Origin: Pseudomonadales bacterium
Lineage (GTDB): Bacteria; Pseudomonadota; Gammaproteobacteria; Pseudomonadales; Azotimanducaceae
Length of the DNA stretch: 64,000 nucleotides
Assembly (NCBI GenBank): GCA_029251375.1
Contig: JAQXDL010000010.1
Location: 279,822-343,821, forward strand
Reading direction: 5' to 3'
In this document: positions 27,401 to 36,401 of the stretch, in pieces
Numbering within the stretch: position 1 is the stretch's first letter
Layout of the letters: each line of letters starts with the position of its first letter
The notes under the pieces: generated by a model
Database searches by the model: none
The model's input: the letters and a program-made list of their open reading frames with translations, nothing else
What the model was told of the DNA's origin: nothing
Program-made: the position numbers and the translations under genes

Positions 27401-28561
27401 TCAATTCACTATCTTAATCACATCCGTTTCAAGCTCATCCAGCTTCTTAAGATAGCGCGCCAAATTTTTATGCAGATGACCGATCGCCGACTCAAAACGG
27501 CCAAATCGATAATGTGTGTTCGCACCTGAACCAATGGCGGCTTGAATATCAGTGACCACTTTTGCATCTTCTTTGTTGCCGGTCTCCGTCAGGAAGGCAA
27601 CGTCTTTTTTAGCGCGGGCTAATATCTCATCGGTTAATGCCGCGCCATCAGGTAATGGCAATGTAAGCTTGTAATGAAAGTAACGCGTTTTCGTCGGCGA
27701 TTCGGGTTCCGCGAGGGTGACGTCATAGTGCTGCGAAAGCCTGTTAACAGAAGCGAAGGGAAAGATACGATTAACCAGTGTCACCATTCGATCAAGTGAC
27801 AGATTTTTGCGCGGCGCATCGCGCAGTTTTTCAATACGCCGAAAGGGATAACAAACACGGGCGTTCGGCCCCTGCATTTCAACCACATTTAGATTGTCAT
27901 AACCGTAGGGAAAGAAGGTTTCAGGATGGGTCGGCTTAATGTGATAGCCCTCTAGCGTACCTTCCGCCGTCAGCTTCCAGTTGATGTCGTCTTCTGACTC
28001 GCTTGAATCAAACAGCACCTGATCGTCGGTCAATAACGCTGGCAAAGACTCCAACGCGCCAGGGCCAACGGGTTCGTCTTGGGTGACAAACACTAGACCA
28101 CCTTGAATATCGACCGAATGAACCGGCACCAAGCCATTTTCATCTTTATCAAGATCAGGGAAGCCATGTTCGTGCGGCACATATTCAAGGCGACCATCTA
28201 GTCGGTAGGCCCAGCCATGATAAGTACAACGAAATATTTTGGTACAGCCGGAACCTTCCGCCAATTGCATACCGCGGTGTCGACAGGCGTTACGAAACGC
28301 ACGGATATTACCCTCTAAATCTCGAACAACCACAATCGGTACACCGGCAGAGTTTCTTGCCACGTAGGAGCCCAGTTCAGGCAATGCCGCAACGGGGCAA
28401 AATGCAATGGGTAGTCGTCGCATGAGCCGACGCTCGGCGTCAAAGCGCGCTTGCGAACTATAGTTTTCCACCGGCTCGTACCAGTCTTCTTCACCCAGAT
28501 CGGTTGTGCCGTTATCAATGTGACTGAGGATATGATCAAGGAGTTCCGGATCATTGCGCAT
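27401..28561 (-). CDS. Rieske-type aromatic ring-hydroxylating oxygenase, alpha subunit
   Basis: A 386-residue oxygenase. The Rieske cluster is Cys93-x-His95 in NACRHRGMQ and Cys112-x2-His115 in FRCTYHGWAYR. The mononuclear iron site has His207 and His212 in EGYHIKPTHPETFF. It would hydroxylate an aromatic ring or demethylate a substrate with electrons from a separate reductase, which is not in this window. The spacing of the cluster and the length fit phenylpropionate/choline-monooxygenase-like members. Confidence 0.9.
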   Translation of the reverse strand: MRNDPELLDHILSHIDNGTTDLGEEDWYEPVENYSSQARFDAERRLMRRLPIAFCPVAALPELGSYVARNSAGVPIVVVRDLEGNIRAFRNACRHRGMQLAEGSGCTKIFRCTYHGWAYRLDGRLEYVPHEHGFPDLDKDENGLVPVHSVDIQGGLVFVTQDEPVGPGALESLPALLTDDQVLFDSSESEDDINWKLTAEGTLEGYHIKPTHPETFFPYGYDNLNVVEMQGPNARVCYPFRRIEKLRDAPRKNLSLDRMVTLVNRIFPFASVNRLSQHYDVTLAEPESPTKTRYFHYKLTLPLPDGAALTDEILARAKKDVAFLTETGNKEDAKVVTDIQAAIGSGANTHYRFGRFESAIGHLHKNLARYLKKLDELETDVIKIVN

Positions 28562-28643
28562 AATGGTTTGCTCAAGACTTTTCGATTGAGCATCAATCTA
28601 CGGACTGGTTACAGTATCGTCAAGAGAGTCGGTCTTTACACCG

Positions 28644-29204
28644 TTAAGCAGGCGCTTGCGTTTTCAAAAATTCGGCGATTACGTCGACCAAATCGTCCAC
28701 GGGCCGTTCTTCTTTTATCTCCAATAATGCCGCGCAGTATTTGTCGATAAAACCGCGTTCCGTAGGCAAGCTGCGGCCTGCAAGCTCCCCTGTTTCATAA
28801 GAGGCCGCCCACTTCATAAAGCCTGTGTTCTCTTCGTGCATATCGCCACCAGGATCAATTCGGTCGCCAAACCGTTGACGCTCGCGCGGCATTAATCTAT
28901 TCAATCTGAGTGAGGCGCCAACATTCAAAAGTACCGCATGGGTAAAATTAAGATCAGACAACTCCCACGAACAGACAGAGCCGCTAAGTATCCATGCGTC
29001 GTGTGATTGAACAACGTCGATGATTCGCTGGTTTCGTTCGTCTTTGGAATATTGTTCAACAAAGGGCGGGTCGGACGGTTTATGGAAAAAATCGTCCGAG
29101 TCAAAGCAGGCAACACCCAGTCTTCGAGCTAGCGCTTCAGCTGTGGTTGTGGCACCTGAACCGGGACCGCCTGTTATCAACAGCTGAACGTTGCTCATTG
29201 GCAT
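28644..29204 (-). CDS. P-loop kinase-like protein with atypical Walker A
   Basis: A 186-residue protein of the adenylate/shikimate-kinase-like group. Its P-loop reads TGGPGSGATTTAEALARRLG (residues 11-30): the invariant lysine is Ala18, as in a group of P-loop proteins with GSGTTT or GSGATT. FDSDDFFHKPSDPPF follows, a substrate-site segment of that group. The start may be ATG at 29204 or at 29198. Whether it still phosphorylates a small molecule is open. Confidence 0.8.
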   Translation of the reverse strand: MPMSNVQLLITGGPGSGATTTAEALARRLGVACFDSDDFFHKPSDPPFVEQYSKDERNQRIIDVVQSHDAWILSGSVCSWELSDLNFTHAVLLNVGASLRLNRLMPRERQRFGDRIDPGGDMHEENTGFMKWAASYETGELAGRSLPTERGFIDKYCAALLEIKEERPVDDLVDVIAEFLKTQAPA

Positions 29205-29249
29205 TAGTGCTTACGCTTTGGCTGCTGATTAGAAGGTTTCAACTCCACG

Positions 29250-29756
29250 CTAGCTACCAGCATAAAAAGCTTCGTGAAATGCAAACTGACCGACCGGTTT
29301 AGTTTCGCCGACCAGCCTTAGCATGAAGTATTCCTTTGGTTCATTATCTGGGCAATGCTCGGCGGCTGGCTCAAACCCATGCCGGCTGTAGTAAAGTGGA
29401 TTGCCTGTCAGTATGCAGCCCCAAGCACCTTGTTCTGTGATGACTTTCATGCCCGCTTCAATCAACATTGCACCGATGCCTTCTCTCTGACGTGCAGGCA
29501 TCACTGAGACGGGCCCCAAGGCGAACCAATGACCAACATCGCTGGATATTGTTGCAGGTGAGAACGTAATTTGGCCAACCACCTCATCAACGTCGGTTGC
29601 CACAAGTGAAACTGTTAGCGCTCCACAGGCGCGTAAGCTATTAACGAGATCTTGTTCATCGCCACCGGCATAAGGTTTACCTTCGAACGCAGCTTTGGTC
29701 AGATGCCAGATGGCGTCTCGATCAGTTTCACTCTCTGGGCGTATTGTAGTTGTCAT
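29250..29756 (-). CDS. GNAT family N-acetyltransferase (YhbS-like)
   Basis: 168 residues from the ATG at 29756, which has GAAAGGTG just before it; an open frame extends to 29807 without a ribosome site. The acetyl-CoA motif is ALGPVSVMPARQREGIGAMLIEAGMK (about residues 77-102), with Gln-Arg-x-Gly-Ile-Gly as the pyrophosphate loop, and GNPLYYSRHGFEPA later, typical of YhbS-like GNATs. Substrate unknown. Divergent from metY. Confidence 0.87.
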   Translation of the reverse strand: MTTTIRPESETDRDAIWHLTKAAFEGKPYAGGDEQDLVNSLRACGALTVSLVATDVDEVVGQITFSPATISSDVGHWFALGPVSVMPARQREGIGAMLIEAGMKVITEQGAWGCILTGNPLYYSRHGFEPAAEHCPDNEPKEYFMLRLVGETKPVGQFAFHEAFYAGS

Positions 29757-29920
29757 ATGACACCTTTCACTGTGTTGAACCGGATTAGTTTGCTGACTGC
29801 CAGACACTTTGAACGAATTGACGACAACAGAATTGTGGAATAAGTATACTGTGCATTAGATTGTGCTCCACGTATGGAACAAATAAATATCAACGTACAC
29901 AAAATTAGCCGGAGAGCCAG

Positions 29921-31231
29921 ATGGCCCAACCACCCACTCACAACTTTGACACCCTGAGCCTACATGCAGGTCAACAACCCGATCCCGCCACCGGCGCTCG
30001 GGCGACGCCGATCTATCAATCAGCTTCTTTTGTTTTTAAAGATACTGATACGGCTGTGGGCTTATTCAATATTGAGCGGGCCGGCCACGTCTACTCGCGT
30101 ATTTCTAACCCTACTAATGCCGTGCTAGAAGAGCGCATTGCCACGTTAGATAACGGCGTTGGCGCAATTGCCACGGCCAGCGGTCAGGCGGCATTACATT
30201 TGGCGATCACCACAATCTTAAGCGCGGGCGATCATATTGTTGCATCACGAAGTATCTATGGCGGCAGTCATAATCTGTTGGACTACACATTAAGACGCTT
30301 TGGTATCGAGACAACGTTTGTTGACCCTCGTGACCCCGCCGCATTCAAAGCTGCAATTCAACCCAATACAAAACTTGTCTTCTCCGAGATTGTTGGCAAC
30401 CCCGGACTTGAAGTGCTCGACATCCCGGCGGTTTCAGATGTTGCCCATGCTGCAGGTTTGCCATTATTAGTTGATGCCACGTTTACAACACCTTACCTGT
30501 GTCGGCCGATCGATTTCGGCGCAGACCTGGTGATGCATTCGGCAACCAAGTTTCTCTCTGGGCATGGCATTGTCATTGGCGGGCTGCTTGTCGATGGCGG
30601 TACATTCAATTGGGCCGCGTCCGGTAAGTTTCCAACAATGACGGAGCCTTATGAGGGTTTTCACAATCTCAATTTTGCCGAAGAGTTTGGACCTGCTGCC
30701 TATATCACACGAGCAAGGCGCGAAGGATTAAGGGACTTTGGCGCATGTATGAGCCCCACAACGGCCTTCCATGTACTGCAGGGCATCGAAACGCTATCGC
30801 TGCGCATGGATCGGCACATCGAAAATACCAAAGCGGTCGTCGAATTCCTCACCGAACAAGAGCAGGTCGAGTGGGTTAATCACCCGCTTCTACCGGATCA
30901 CCCTGATCACGCCTTAGCAAAACAGCTTATGCCTAAGGGTGTTAGTGCCGTTTTTAGCTTTGGTATAAAAGGCGGCCGCGAAGCTGGTATCAAATTCATA
31001 GAAAACCTAGAAATATTTTCTCACCTAGCAAACGTAGGTGATGCAAAATCGTTGGTTATTCATCCAGCTAGTACCACGCACCATCGTATGGATAGTGATT
31101 CACTCGAAGCGTCGGGCATTTCAGAAGGATTGATTAGGCTCTCTATTGGTCTAGAAGACAAAAATGATCTAACAGCCGACCTACGTCGCGGCTTAAGAGC
31201 ATCACAACCTCGCCAAAAGAAGAAGGGATAA
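29921..31231 (+). CDS. metY: O-acetylhomoserine sulfhydrylase (aminocarboxypropyltransferase)
   Basis: A 436-residue PLP enzyme of the Cys/Met gamma-family, full length for MetY. It begins FDTLSLHAGQQPDPATGARATPIYQSASFVF and holds the PLP lysine Lys210 in MHSATKFLSGHG; YSRISNPT is the neighbouring-subunit motif. It would combine O-acetylhomoserine with sulfide (or methanethiol) to make homocysteine (or methionine). An alpha/beta hydrolase gene starts 4 bases downstream. Confidence 0.92.
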   Translation: MAQPPTHNFDTLSLHAGQQPDPATGARATPIYQSASFVFKDTDTAVGLFNIERAGHVYSRISNPTNAVLEERIATLDNGVGAIATASGQAALHLAITTILSAGDHIVASRSIYGGSHNLLDYTLRRFGIETTFVDPRDPAAFKAAIQPNTKLVFSEIVGNPGLEVLDIPAVSDVAHAAGLPLLVDATFTTPYLCRPIDFGADLVMHSATKFLSGHGIVIGGLLVDGGTFNWAASGKFPTMTEPYEGFHNLNFAEEFGPAAYITRARREGLRDFGACMSPTTAFHVLQGIETLSLRMDRHIENTKAVVEFLTEQEQVEWVNHPLLPDHPDHALAKQLMPKGVSAVFSFGIKGGREAGIKFIENLEIFSHLANVGDAKSLVIHPASTTHHRMDSDSLEASGISEGLIRLSIGLEDKNDLTADLRRGLRASQPRQKKKG

Positions 31232-31235
31232 AGAG

Positions 31236-32024
31236 ATGTACGCAACCGTTAACAATCTACAAACCTTCTACAGTGTCGGCAACGGCACCATTGCAAAGGA
31301 TCAGCCGAGCGTCATCTTTTTACATGGTGCTGGCATGGATCACACCGTTTGGGTTTTACCGGCACGCTATTTTGCAAGGCATAATTACAATGTGTTTTCT
31401 CTAGACTTCCCAGGCAATGGGCGTTCGGAAGGTGCACCGTTGACAACGATCGAGGCGCTGTCAGATTGGCTGGCAGAATTCATGAAGGTGTTGGAAATTG
31501 ATCAAGCGGCGATCGTTGGTCATTCCATGGGATCCTTGGTATCGATTAACTTCGCCGCCCGTTATCCGGAAAAAACTCGAGTCATGGCGTTATTGGGCAC
31601 ATCAACACCCATGCCTGTGACGCCGTTATTACTGGATGCAGCAAAAGACAACAATCATGACGCAATCGACATGACGAACACGTGGAGTCACAGCAGCTTC
31701 GGTCAAATTGGTGGTAGCGAAAATCCGGGCATGTGCATGATGGTATCTGGACAACGTCTTTTAGAACGTTCAAAAGAAAACGCTTTTTTCACGGGCTTGA
31801 ATGCCTGCAATGACTTTGTCGATGGTGACGAGCTAGTGAAGAAAATCGAGGCTGAAACATTGGTTATCATCGGCAAACAAGACAAGATGACCGCGGCAAT
31901 TGGCGCCCAGAAAGTGGCAAGCGCTATTGGCAATGCAAGAGTGTGTCTACTGTCACCCTGCGGTCATTCAATGCTGTCTGAGCAACCCAACGCAGTGCTG
32001 GATGCTTTGGCGACGATTGTTTAG
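31236..32024 (+). CDS. Alpha/beta hydrolase
   Basis: A 262-residue hydrolase with HGAGMDHTVW as oxyanion loop (about residue 30), nucleophile Ser97 in VGHSMGS, Asp in IIGKQDKM and His in CGHSMLSEQP near the end. It follows metY by 4 bases, so the two are probably one operon, and a thioester or acyl-homoserine-like ester is conceivable, though nothing in the sequence decides. Its stop overlaps the convergent BCCT gene's stop by 4 bases. Confidence 0.88.
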   Translation: MYATVNNLQTFYSVGNGTIAKDQPSVIFLHGAGMDHTVWVLPARYFARHNYNVFSLDFPGNGRSEGAPLTTIEALSDWLAEFMKVLEIDQAAIVGHSMGSLVSINFAARYPEKTRVMALLGTSTPMPVTPLLLDAAKDNNHDAIDMTNTWSHSSFGQIGGSENPGMCMMVSGQRLLERSKENAFFTGLNACNDFVDGDELVKKIEAETLVIIGKQDKMTAAIGAQKVASAIGNARVCLLSPCGHSMLSEQPNAVLDALATIV

Positions 32025-33604
32025 CTGTTGTCTATTGATCGCCTAGCAATCGCTGCAGAGTGGCTTTCTGCGTTGACGAGCCAGTTATTTCTAGAGCTGT
32101 CCGCGCGCAACATTTTGACCGTCGACACAGCTAACAGTAAATAGACAAATAGTATCGGCACCGATGCAACGATCGACGCGGTTTGCAGCGCCTTCACACC
32201 ACCAAGTGAGATCAAGCAAATCGGTAACACGCCTAAGCCGAAGGCCCAGAAAACCCGATGCCATCGGGCCGGATGATCGTGCTCACCAAGTGCTTTGGTC
32301 GCACCTGCGGCTAAGGTATAAGAAGCCGAGTCGTAGGAGGTGGCAATAAATATCAAACCGATCAGAGCCAGAAACACCAGCCACAATGATCCACCGGGTA
32401 ACATCTCAATCATGCCTGCAATCGCGGCGGACGGTCCGATATCCATGACTTGTTGTACCACGGGATACAGGCCATTTAGCTCAAGGTAAACCGCGTAGTT
32501 ACCAAGTATCATGAAGAACATCGCGCAGCCCAAGGTACCCCAGCCCAACATGCCAAATATAATTTCCCGCAGCGTTCTGCCTTCGGATATTTTACAGACA
32601 AACATGCCGACAAACGGACCCAGCGCAAGCCACCAAGCCCAGTAGAAGACCGTCCAACTTTCGACGAAGTTAGATTTTTGAAGCGGATCTGTCCATGTAA
32701 TCATCGTAAAAAAGTTCTGGGATATTTTGCCAACTGCAACAAGACTCGTTTCCAAAATAAACGTCGTTGGTCCGACGATAAAGACAAATGCTACCAAAAT
32801 GACCGCTAGCCAAGCGTTAAACAGACTCAACACCTTGATGCCTTTGTCGAGATCTCGATAAACGCTAAACGCAATCAGAAGTGTGGCTAAACCAATAATT
32901 GAAAATTGTAGCGTGGTGCCTTCGTCCAATCCTGTTAAGCGGTTAATAGCCGAAGAGACAACAGACGTCCCGAGCCCTAACCCTGTTGAGCAAGTCGCCA
33001 TGAGTCCGACGATGAACATTAGGTCAACGATTCGTCCAGGCCATTTTTTCTCCTGCTTTCCCAGCACTGAATGGCATGCAGCGCTAAGCCTAAGCGAGGA
33101 AACTTTCCTGACGTGGTAGGAATAACCGATCGTGACAGCGGGCAGGCAATATAACGCCCAACCTACGGGACCCCAGTGAAAGGCACCGTAACTGACCGCC
33201 CAAAAGAGCGCCTCTTCTGACTTTGGCTCGATGCCAAAGGGTGGGTCGACATAGTAGTAGACCCATTCAGCGGCACCCCAATAAATTAGAGACGCGCCAA
33301 TGCCCGCGCAAAATAGCATGGAGGCCCAACTAAAGTTTGAGAAGGTCCTATTTTCGATATCGCCCAGTCTGACTCGCCCGTAAGGGCTAATTGCAATCCA
33401 GAGCAAAAAACCTAAGGTTGCGATAGCGGCGATGACATAGAACACGCCGAGTTCGCTGGTAACCTTGTCGAAGGTGGCGTTAATCATATCGCTACTCCAT
33501 TGCGGAGCAACAACCAACGGCACGATAATCGCCAGCAGAATAAGGCAGCCCACACCGAAGATGAACCAGTCTACTTCGATTTTTTCGTGCACTTCATCTC
33601 TCAA
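32021..33604 (-). CDS. BCCT family betaine/choline/carnitine transporter
   Basis: A 527-residue protein with 12 helices. GIGASLIYWGAAEWVYYY near residue 95 and WTVFYWAWWLALGPFVGMFV near 320 are the BCCT signatures; the latter tryptophan-rich helix forms the quaternary-amine box. It would import betaine, choline, carnitine or DMSP-like solutes, a common need of marine bacteria. No osmotic-regulation element was seen. Confidence 0.92.
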   Translation of the reverse strand: MRDEVHEKIEVDWFIFGVGCLILLAIIVPLVVAPQWSSDMINATFDKVTSELGVFYVIAAIATLGFLLWIAISPYGRVRLGDIENRTFSNFSWASMLFCAGIGASLIYWGAAEWVYYYVDPPFGIEPKSEEALFWAVSYGAFHWGPVGWALYCLPAVTIGYSYHVRKVSSLRLSAACHSVLGKQEKKWPGRIVDLMFIVGLMATCSTGLGLGTSVVSSAINRLTGLDEGTTLQFSIIGLATLLIAFSVYRDLDKGIKVLSLFNAWLAVILVAFVFIVGPTTFILETSLVAVGKISQNFFTMITWTDPLQKSNFVESWTVFYWAWWLALGPFVGMFVCKISEGRTLREIIFGMLGWGTLGCAMFFMILGNYAVYLELNGLYPVVQQVMDIGPSAAIAGMIEMLPGGSLWLVFLALIGLIFIATSYDSASYTLAAGATKALGEHDHPARWHRVFWAFGLGVLPICLISLGGVKALQTASIVASVPILFVYLLLAVSTVKMLRADSSRNNWLVNAESHSAAIARRSIDNS

Positions 33605-33857
33605 GGCTTTCTCGCTGATTATTGTTTTTTAGGCGTAGGCAAGGAGAACACATTCCCTGTTAATGCACAAACCTGGGCATCCTCGAATCAAAAGGACAAA
33701 GTCGACTAACGACCAGACTATGCCTTAAAGGCAGTTTTTCCATCGAGCGCCACAGGGAACAAGGCCGTGTCTTTATCCCATTACATCTTAATAGCCTGTT
33801 ATGGCAAACTGGCGATCTTGTTTAGATACCCTCATCACTTAACAATTGAGAGTCACC

Positions 33858-34832
33858 ATGAAAGCCATTTATTGCGTAAAGTATGGAACACATCATGATC
33901 TCGAGATTCGAGATATTCCAGCGCCAGGCGCACCGCTACCAGACCAAGTAAGCGTTAGACTCGAGGCGCGGGGTATCCAGTTCAGTGATCTCGTTAGATT
34001 CGCAGGGAATTATCAGGTCGAATCCGAACTACCCTTTATTGTTGGTGGCGAAGCTGCCGGTACCATTACCGCAGTGGGTAATAATGTCCATGATCTTAAT
34101 GAAGGCGATCAGGTACTGTGCACCGGTGGCTGCGTTGAACAGATCAACATCGAGGCGAACAAGGTCACCAAGCTACCTGCAAGGATAGACCTTATCAAAG
34201 CCGCTTCTTTTATGAATAATTACGCGACCGCTTATTACGGGTTACAACGGGCCCAACTTCAACCCGCAGAAACTTTGCTTGTTTTAGGTGCCGGTGGTGG
34301 CGTGAGTCTCGCCGCGGTGGATTTAGGCAAACTGTTTGGAGCACGTGTCATTGGTGCCGCCAGCACAGACGAAAAACTCGCCGTTGTATCAAACATGGGC
34401 GCAGACGAAACGGTCAACTATAGCGATGGTTTTAAAGATCAGGTCAAATCGATGACCAAAGGCTTAGGTGCAGACGTTATCTATGACCCAGTCGGCGGTG
34501 ACACCTTCGATGAAGCGATGCGGTGTGTTGCGCCGTTTGGACGTATCTTAATCGTAGGGTTTACCAGCGGACGCCCAGCCCTGGCAAAAACGAATCACCT
34601 ATTGGTCAAAGATGCATCTGTGATCGGATATTCATTAGGTGGCGTCGCAAAGTACAAGCCAGAGTTACTCAAACGCAATGCCGCGACTTTACTGGACTGG
34701 TTGGGTACCGGCCGGATTAACCCCTTCGTTTCGCACGTATTTCCAATGGACGACATAAAGCAAGCCTACCAACTACTGATAGACCGCAAGGTTATCGGCA
34801 AAGTTATTATTGCGGAGCCTTCAGCTGATTAG
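33858..34832 (+). CDS. NADPH:quinone oxidoreductase-like MDR protein
   Basis: 324 residues from the ATG at 33858, preceded by GAGAG. It has the zinc-free quinone-reductase pattern: FIVGGEAAGTITAVGNNV (about 62), NYATAYYGL (about 120), and the nucleotide site LLVLGAGGGVSLAAVDLGKLFGA (about 140). Family members reduce quinones or enoyl compounds with NADPH. The last codons are part of a 17-bp tandem duplication that continues past the stop. Confidence 0.9.
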   Translation: MKAIYCVKYGTHHDLEIRDIPAPGAPLPDQVSVRLEARGIQFSDLVRFAGNYQVESELPFIVGGEAAGTITAVGNNVHDLNEGDQVLCTGGCVEQINIEANKVTKLPARIDLIKAASFMNNYATAYYGLQRAQLQPAETLLVLGAGGGVSLAAVDLGKLFGARVIGAASTDEKLAVVSNMGADETVNYSDGFKDQVKSMTKGLGADVIYDPVGGDTFDEAMRCVAPFGRILIVGFTSGRPALAKTNHLLVKDASVIGYSLGGVAKYKPELLKRNAATLLDWLGTGRINPFVSHVFPMDDIKQAYQLLIDRKVIGKVIIAEPSAD

Positions 34833-34864
34833 AGCCTTCAGCCGATTAGAGCCTTTAGATAATA
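34815..34864 (+). repeat. 17-bp tandem duplication across a stop codon
   Basis: Two near-identical 17-base units (GAGCCTTCAGCTGATTA, then the same with one change) and a degenerate third. The first contains the last codons of the quinone oxidoreductase (Glu-Pro-Ser-Ala-Asp-stop), so the duplicated units repeat that ending out of the gene. Confidence 0.85.
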
Positions 34865-34920
34865 AAGAGCGCTCAACTCATCATGCGTCTTATGCTAGTG
34901 GCAAGAGCCAACGCCAGCCG

Positions 34921-35331
34921 TTAAACATCACCCAACAGATAACGAACAACATCAAGTGTGTCGATCGCAAGGGATGTGCCCGCGACAGCTAAATATAGGT
35001 ATGCATATTGTTTAAAAGGCGTTGAATATTGCCTTTTAAGTGCTCGACTTAGCACCCAAACAAATGCGGGCGTCCAGAAGATCAGGTGCGCCAATCCAAG
35101 TAACCGCACGTAGCCAACCTGCTCGTACAACCATGACATGCTCGCCCCAGCAACGAAAAAACTGCCTACAATCGCAAGGCTTTCATAGCGAACGTTGAAC
35201 TTACCATCCTGCTTGTAGACCAGTAGCAAAAGTGACAGAAGATGTGTGCCTACCAGCACCATTACCCAGCCTTGCAGGAACGCATCTTGAGTTGCTATCG
35301 CATTTCCGAGTGAAGCGGGTGCATCGTTCAT
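34921..35331 (-). CDS. Conserved-looking small integral membrane protein
   Basis: A 136-residue protein with four hydrophobic helices (about 20-40, 50-70, 76-97, 112-132). It starts 43 bases after the AhpD-like selenoprotein candidate on the same strand, so it is probably the last gene of that operon. I do not recognise a family. No cysteine, so a direct thiol role is unlikely. Confidence 0.65.
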   Translation of the reverse strand: MNDAPASLGNAIATQDAFLQGWVMVLVGTHLLSLLLLVYKQDGKFNVRYESLAIVGSFFVAGASMSWLYEQVGYVRLLGLAHLIFWTPAFVWVLSRALKRQYSTPFKQYAYLYLAVAGTSLAIDTLDVVRYLLGDV

Positions 35332-35374
35332 GAATGCTTTCCCCGTGAGTGCCGACCGTCATATTGTGTGTCAA

Positions 35375-36352
35375 TCAATGATTACCCCAATGGGACGGAA
35401 CCTGCATATCCAATACTGCTGCCAACTCAACGACACTCGGTGACACTTCCCGTCCAAATTGCGCACCCAGAACATCCAAGGCTCGATTCATCATTTGAAA
35501 ATTCGCCACCACGCCGGCTGCTCTGAACATCCTAGCCTCACCCAGGTTTGCGACCAGCTGAGCCCTAACATTCTCTAAAGTAGGTTCTGCATCAGGACCG
35601 GTCGCTAGAACCGAGTCGGCGAAAGCCAACAGCAACGCAGCGTGTTCAACATCACATTTTGCGGTGTCGTCAACGATGCAAGACAGATCAATAGCGATAC
35701 CACTTTCTTCGCAGCTCGCACGGAGCATGCCTGAGTGAGCAATTGTTCAGTAAAAGCAATCGTTGTAGTTTGACGTTCTTGCCGCCAATAATTCTATCTG
35801 GCTGCGATGCAAATCTTTGACGATATTGAGATCAGCCATCTCTTCCATACCGAGATAAATAATCGAATGAATGTCGTGCAAAGCCTTGTGTTCATCGGCC
35901 ACGGCCGAAAAGCAATTCGGTGCGCCGGCGATGCCTCGCGTTGGAAACCAACCTCGCATTAGCTTGGCACCTTTAACTTCTAATTCGCTTGGATCACCCG
36001 TGATGGGTTGCGGCAATCCTCTTGCGGCAAGTCCTGCGCCGTATAGAAAAGTATCCAGGGCTGAGAATTGTGCAACCAGAGCAGTCAGTTCAACAACTTG
36101 CAGTGGCGTCATAAATAAGCCTGCCGCTTTCACGTAGGTCTCATCTATTTCATGCGCAGCAATCGACACTTTATGAACAAAACGGCTAATTTTCTCCCCC
36201 AAACATTGGGCTATTTCAAGTTCACCCTGTTGCGCTCGTCGCATCGTTGCAACAATGGCGACCCGTTCTGCACCGTTCCACCAGGTACCTGGTGCCGCTA
36301 ATCGGGCGTACTGCTGATCTAGCATCTGCTGGTAATCATCGGGTAGCTGCAT
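35375..36352 (-). CDS. AhpD-like protein with in-frame TGA, candidate selenoprotein
   Basis: Read through one TGA at 35747-35749, this is a single 325-residue protein; without readthrough it is two same-frame pieces of 201 and 123 codons. Around the TGA the reading is NDCFY-U-TIAHSGML, which matches the AhpD active site: Glu187, then Cys199-x2-Sec202-x3-His206, with the 12-residue Glu-to-Cys distance of AhpD. AhpD proteins are thiol peroxidase partners or carboxymuconolactone-decarboxylase-fold enzymes, and Sec forms are documented from marine metagenomes. The start is ATG at 36352 after AGGT; upstream open frame is not protein-like. A SECIS-type hairpin follows the TGA. It sits between a pseudokinase sensor and a small membrane protein. 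Alternative: a nonsense mutation of Cys TGC/TGT. Confidence 0.72.
35714..35740 (-). promoter_or_regulatory. Candidate bacterial SECIS hairpin
   Basis: In the mRNA, 7 bases after the UGA, the bases GCUC and GAGC pair as base of a stem, continued by C-G, C-G and G-C, G-C pairs separated by one A/C and one U/U mismatch and a bulged A, closed by a six-base loop CAUGCU (or a larger loop opening A-G-G). Position and size fit bacterial SECIS elements, which lie just behind the UGA inside the coding region. Confidence 0.5.
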
Positions 36353-36401
36353 AATTTTCGACCTGCAAAAAAATGACACACAAAATATTCGACAATAAGT
36401 C

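Noticed and set aside
29818..29850. TTGACG and TATACT upstream of metY as a promoter
   Set aside because: The spacing is 21 bases, too long for a sigma70 promoter.
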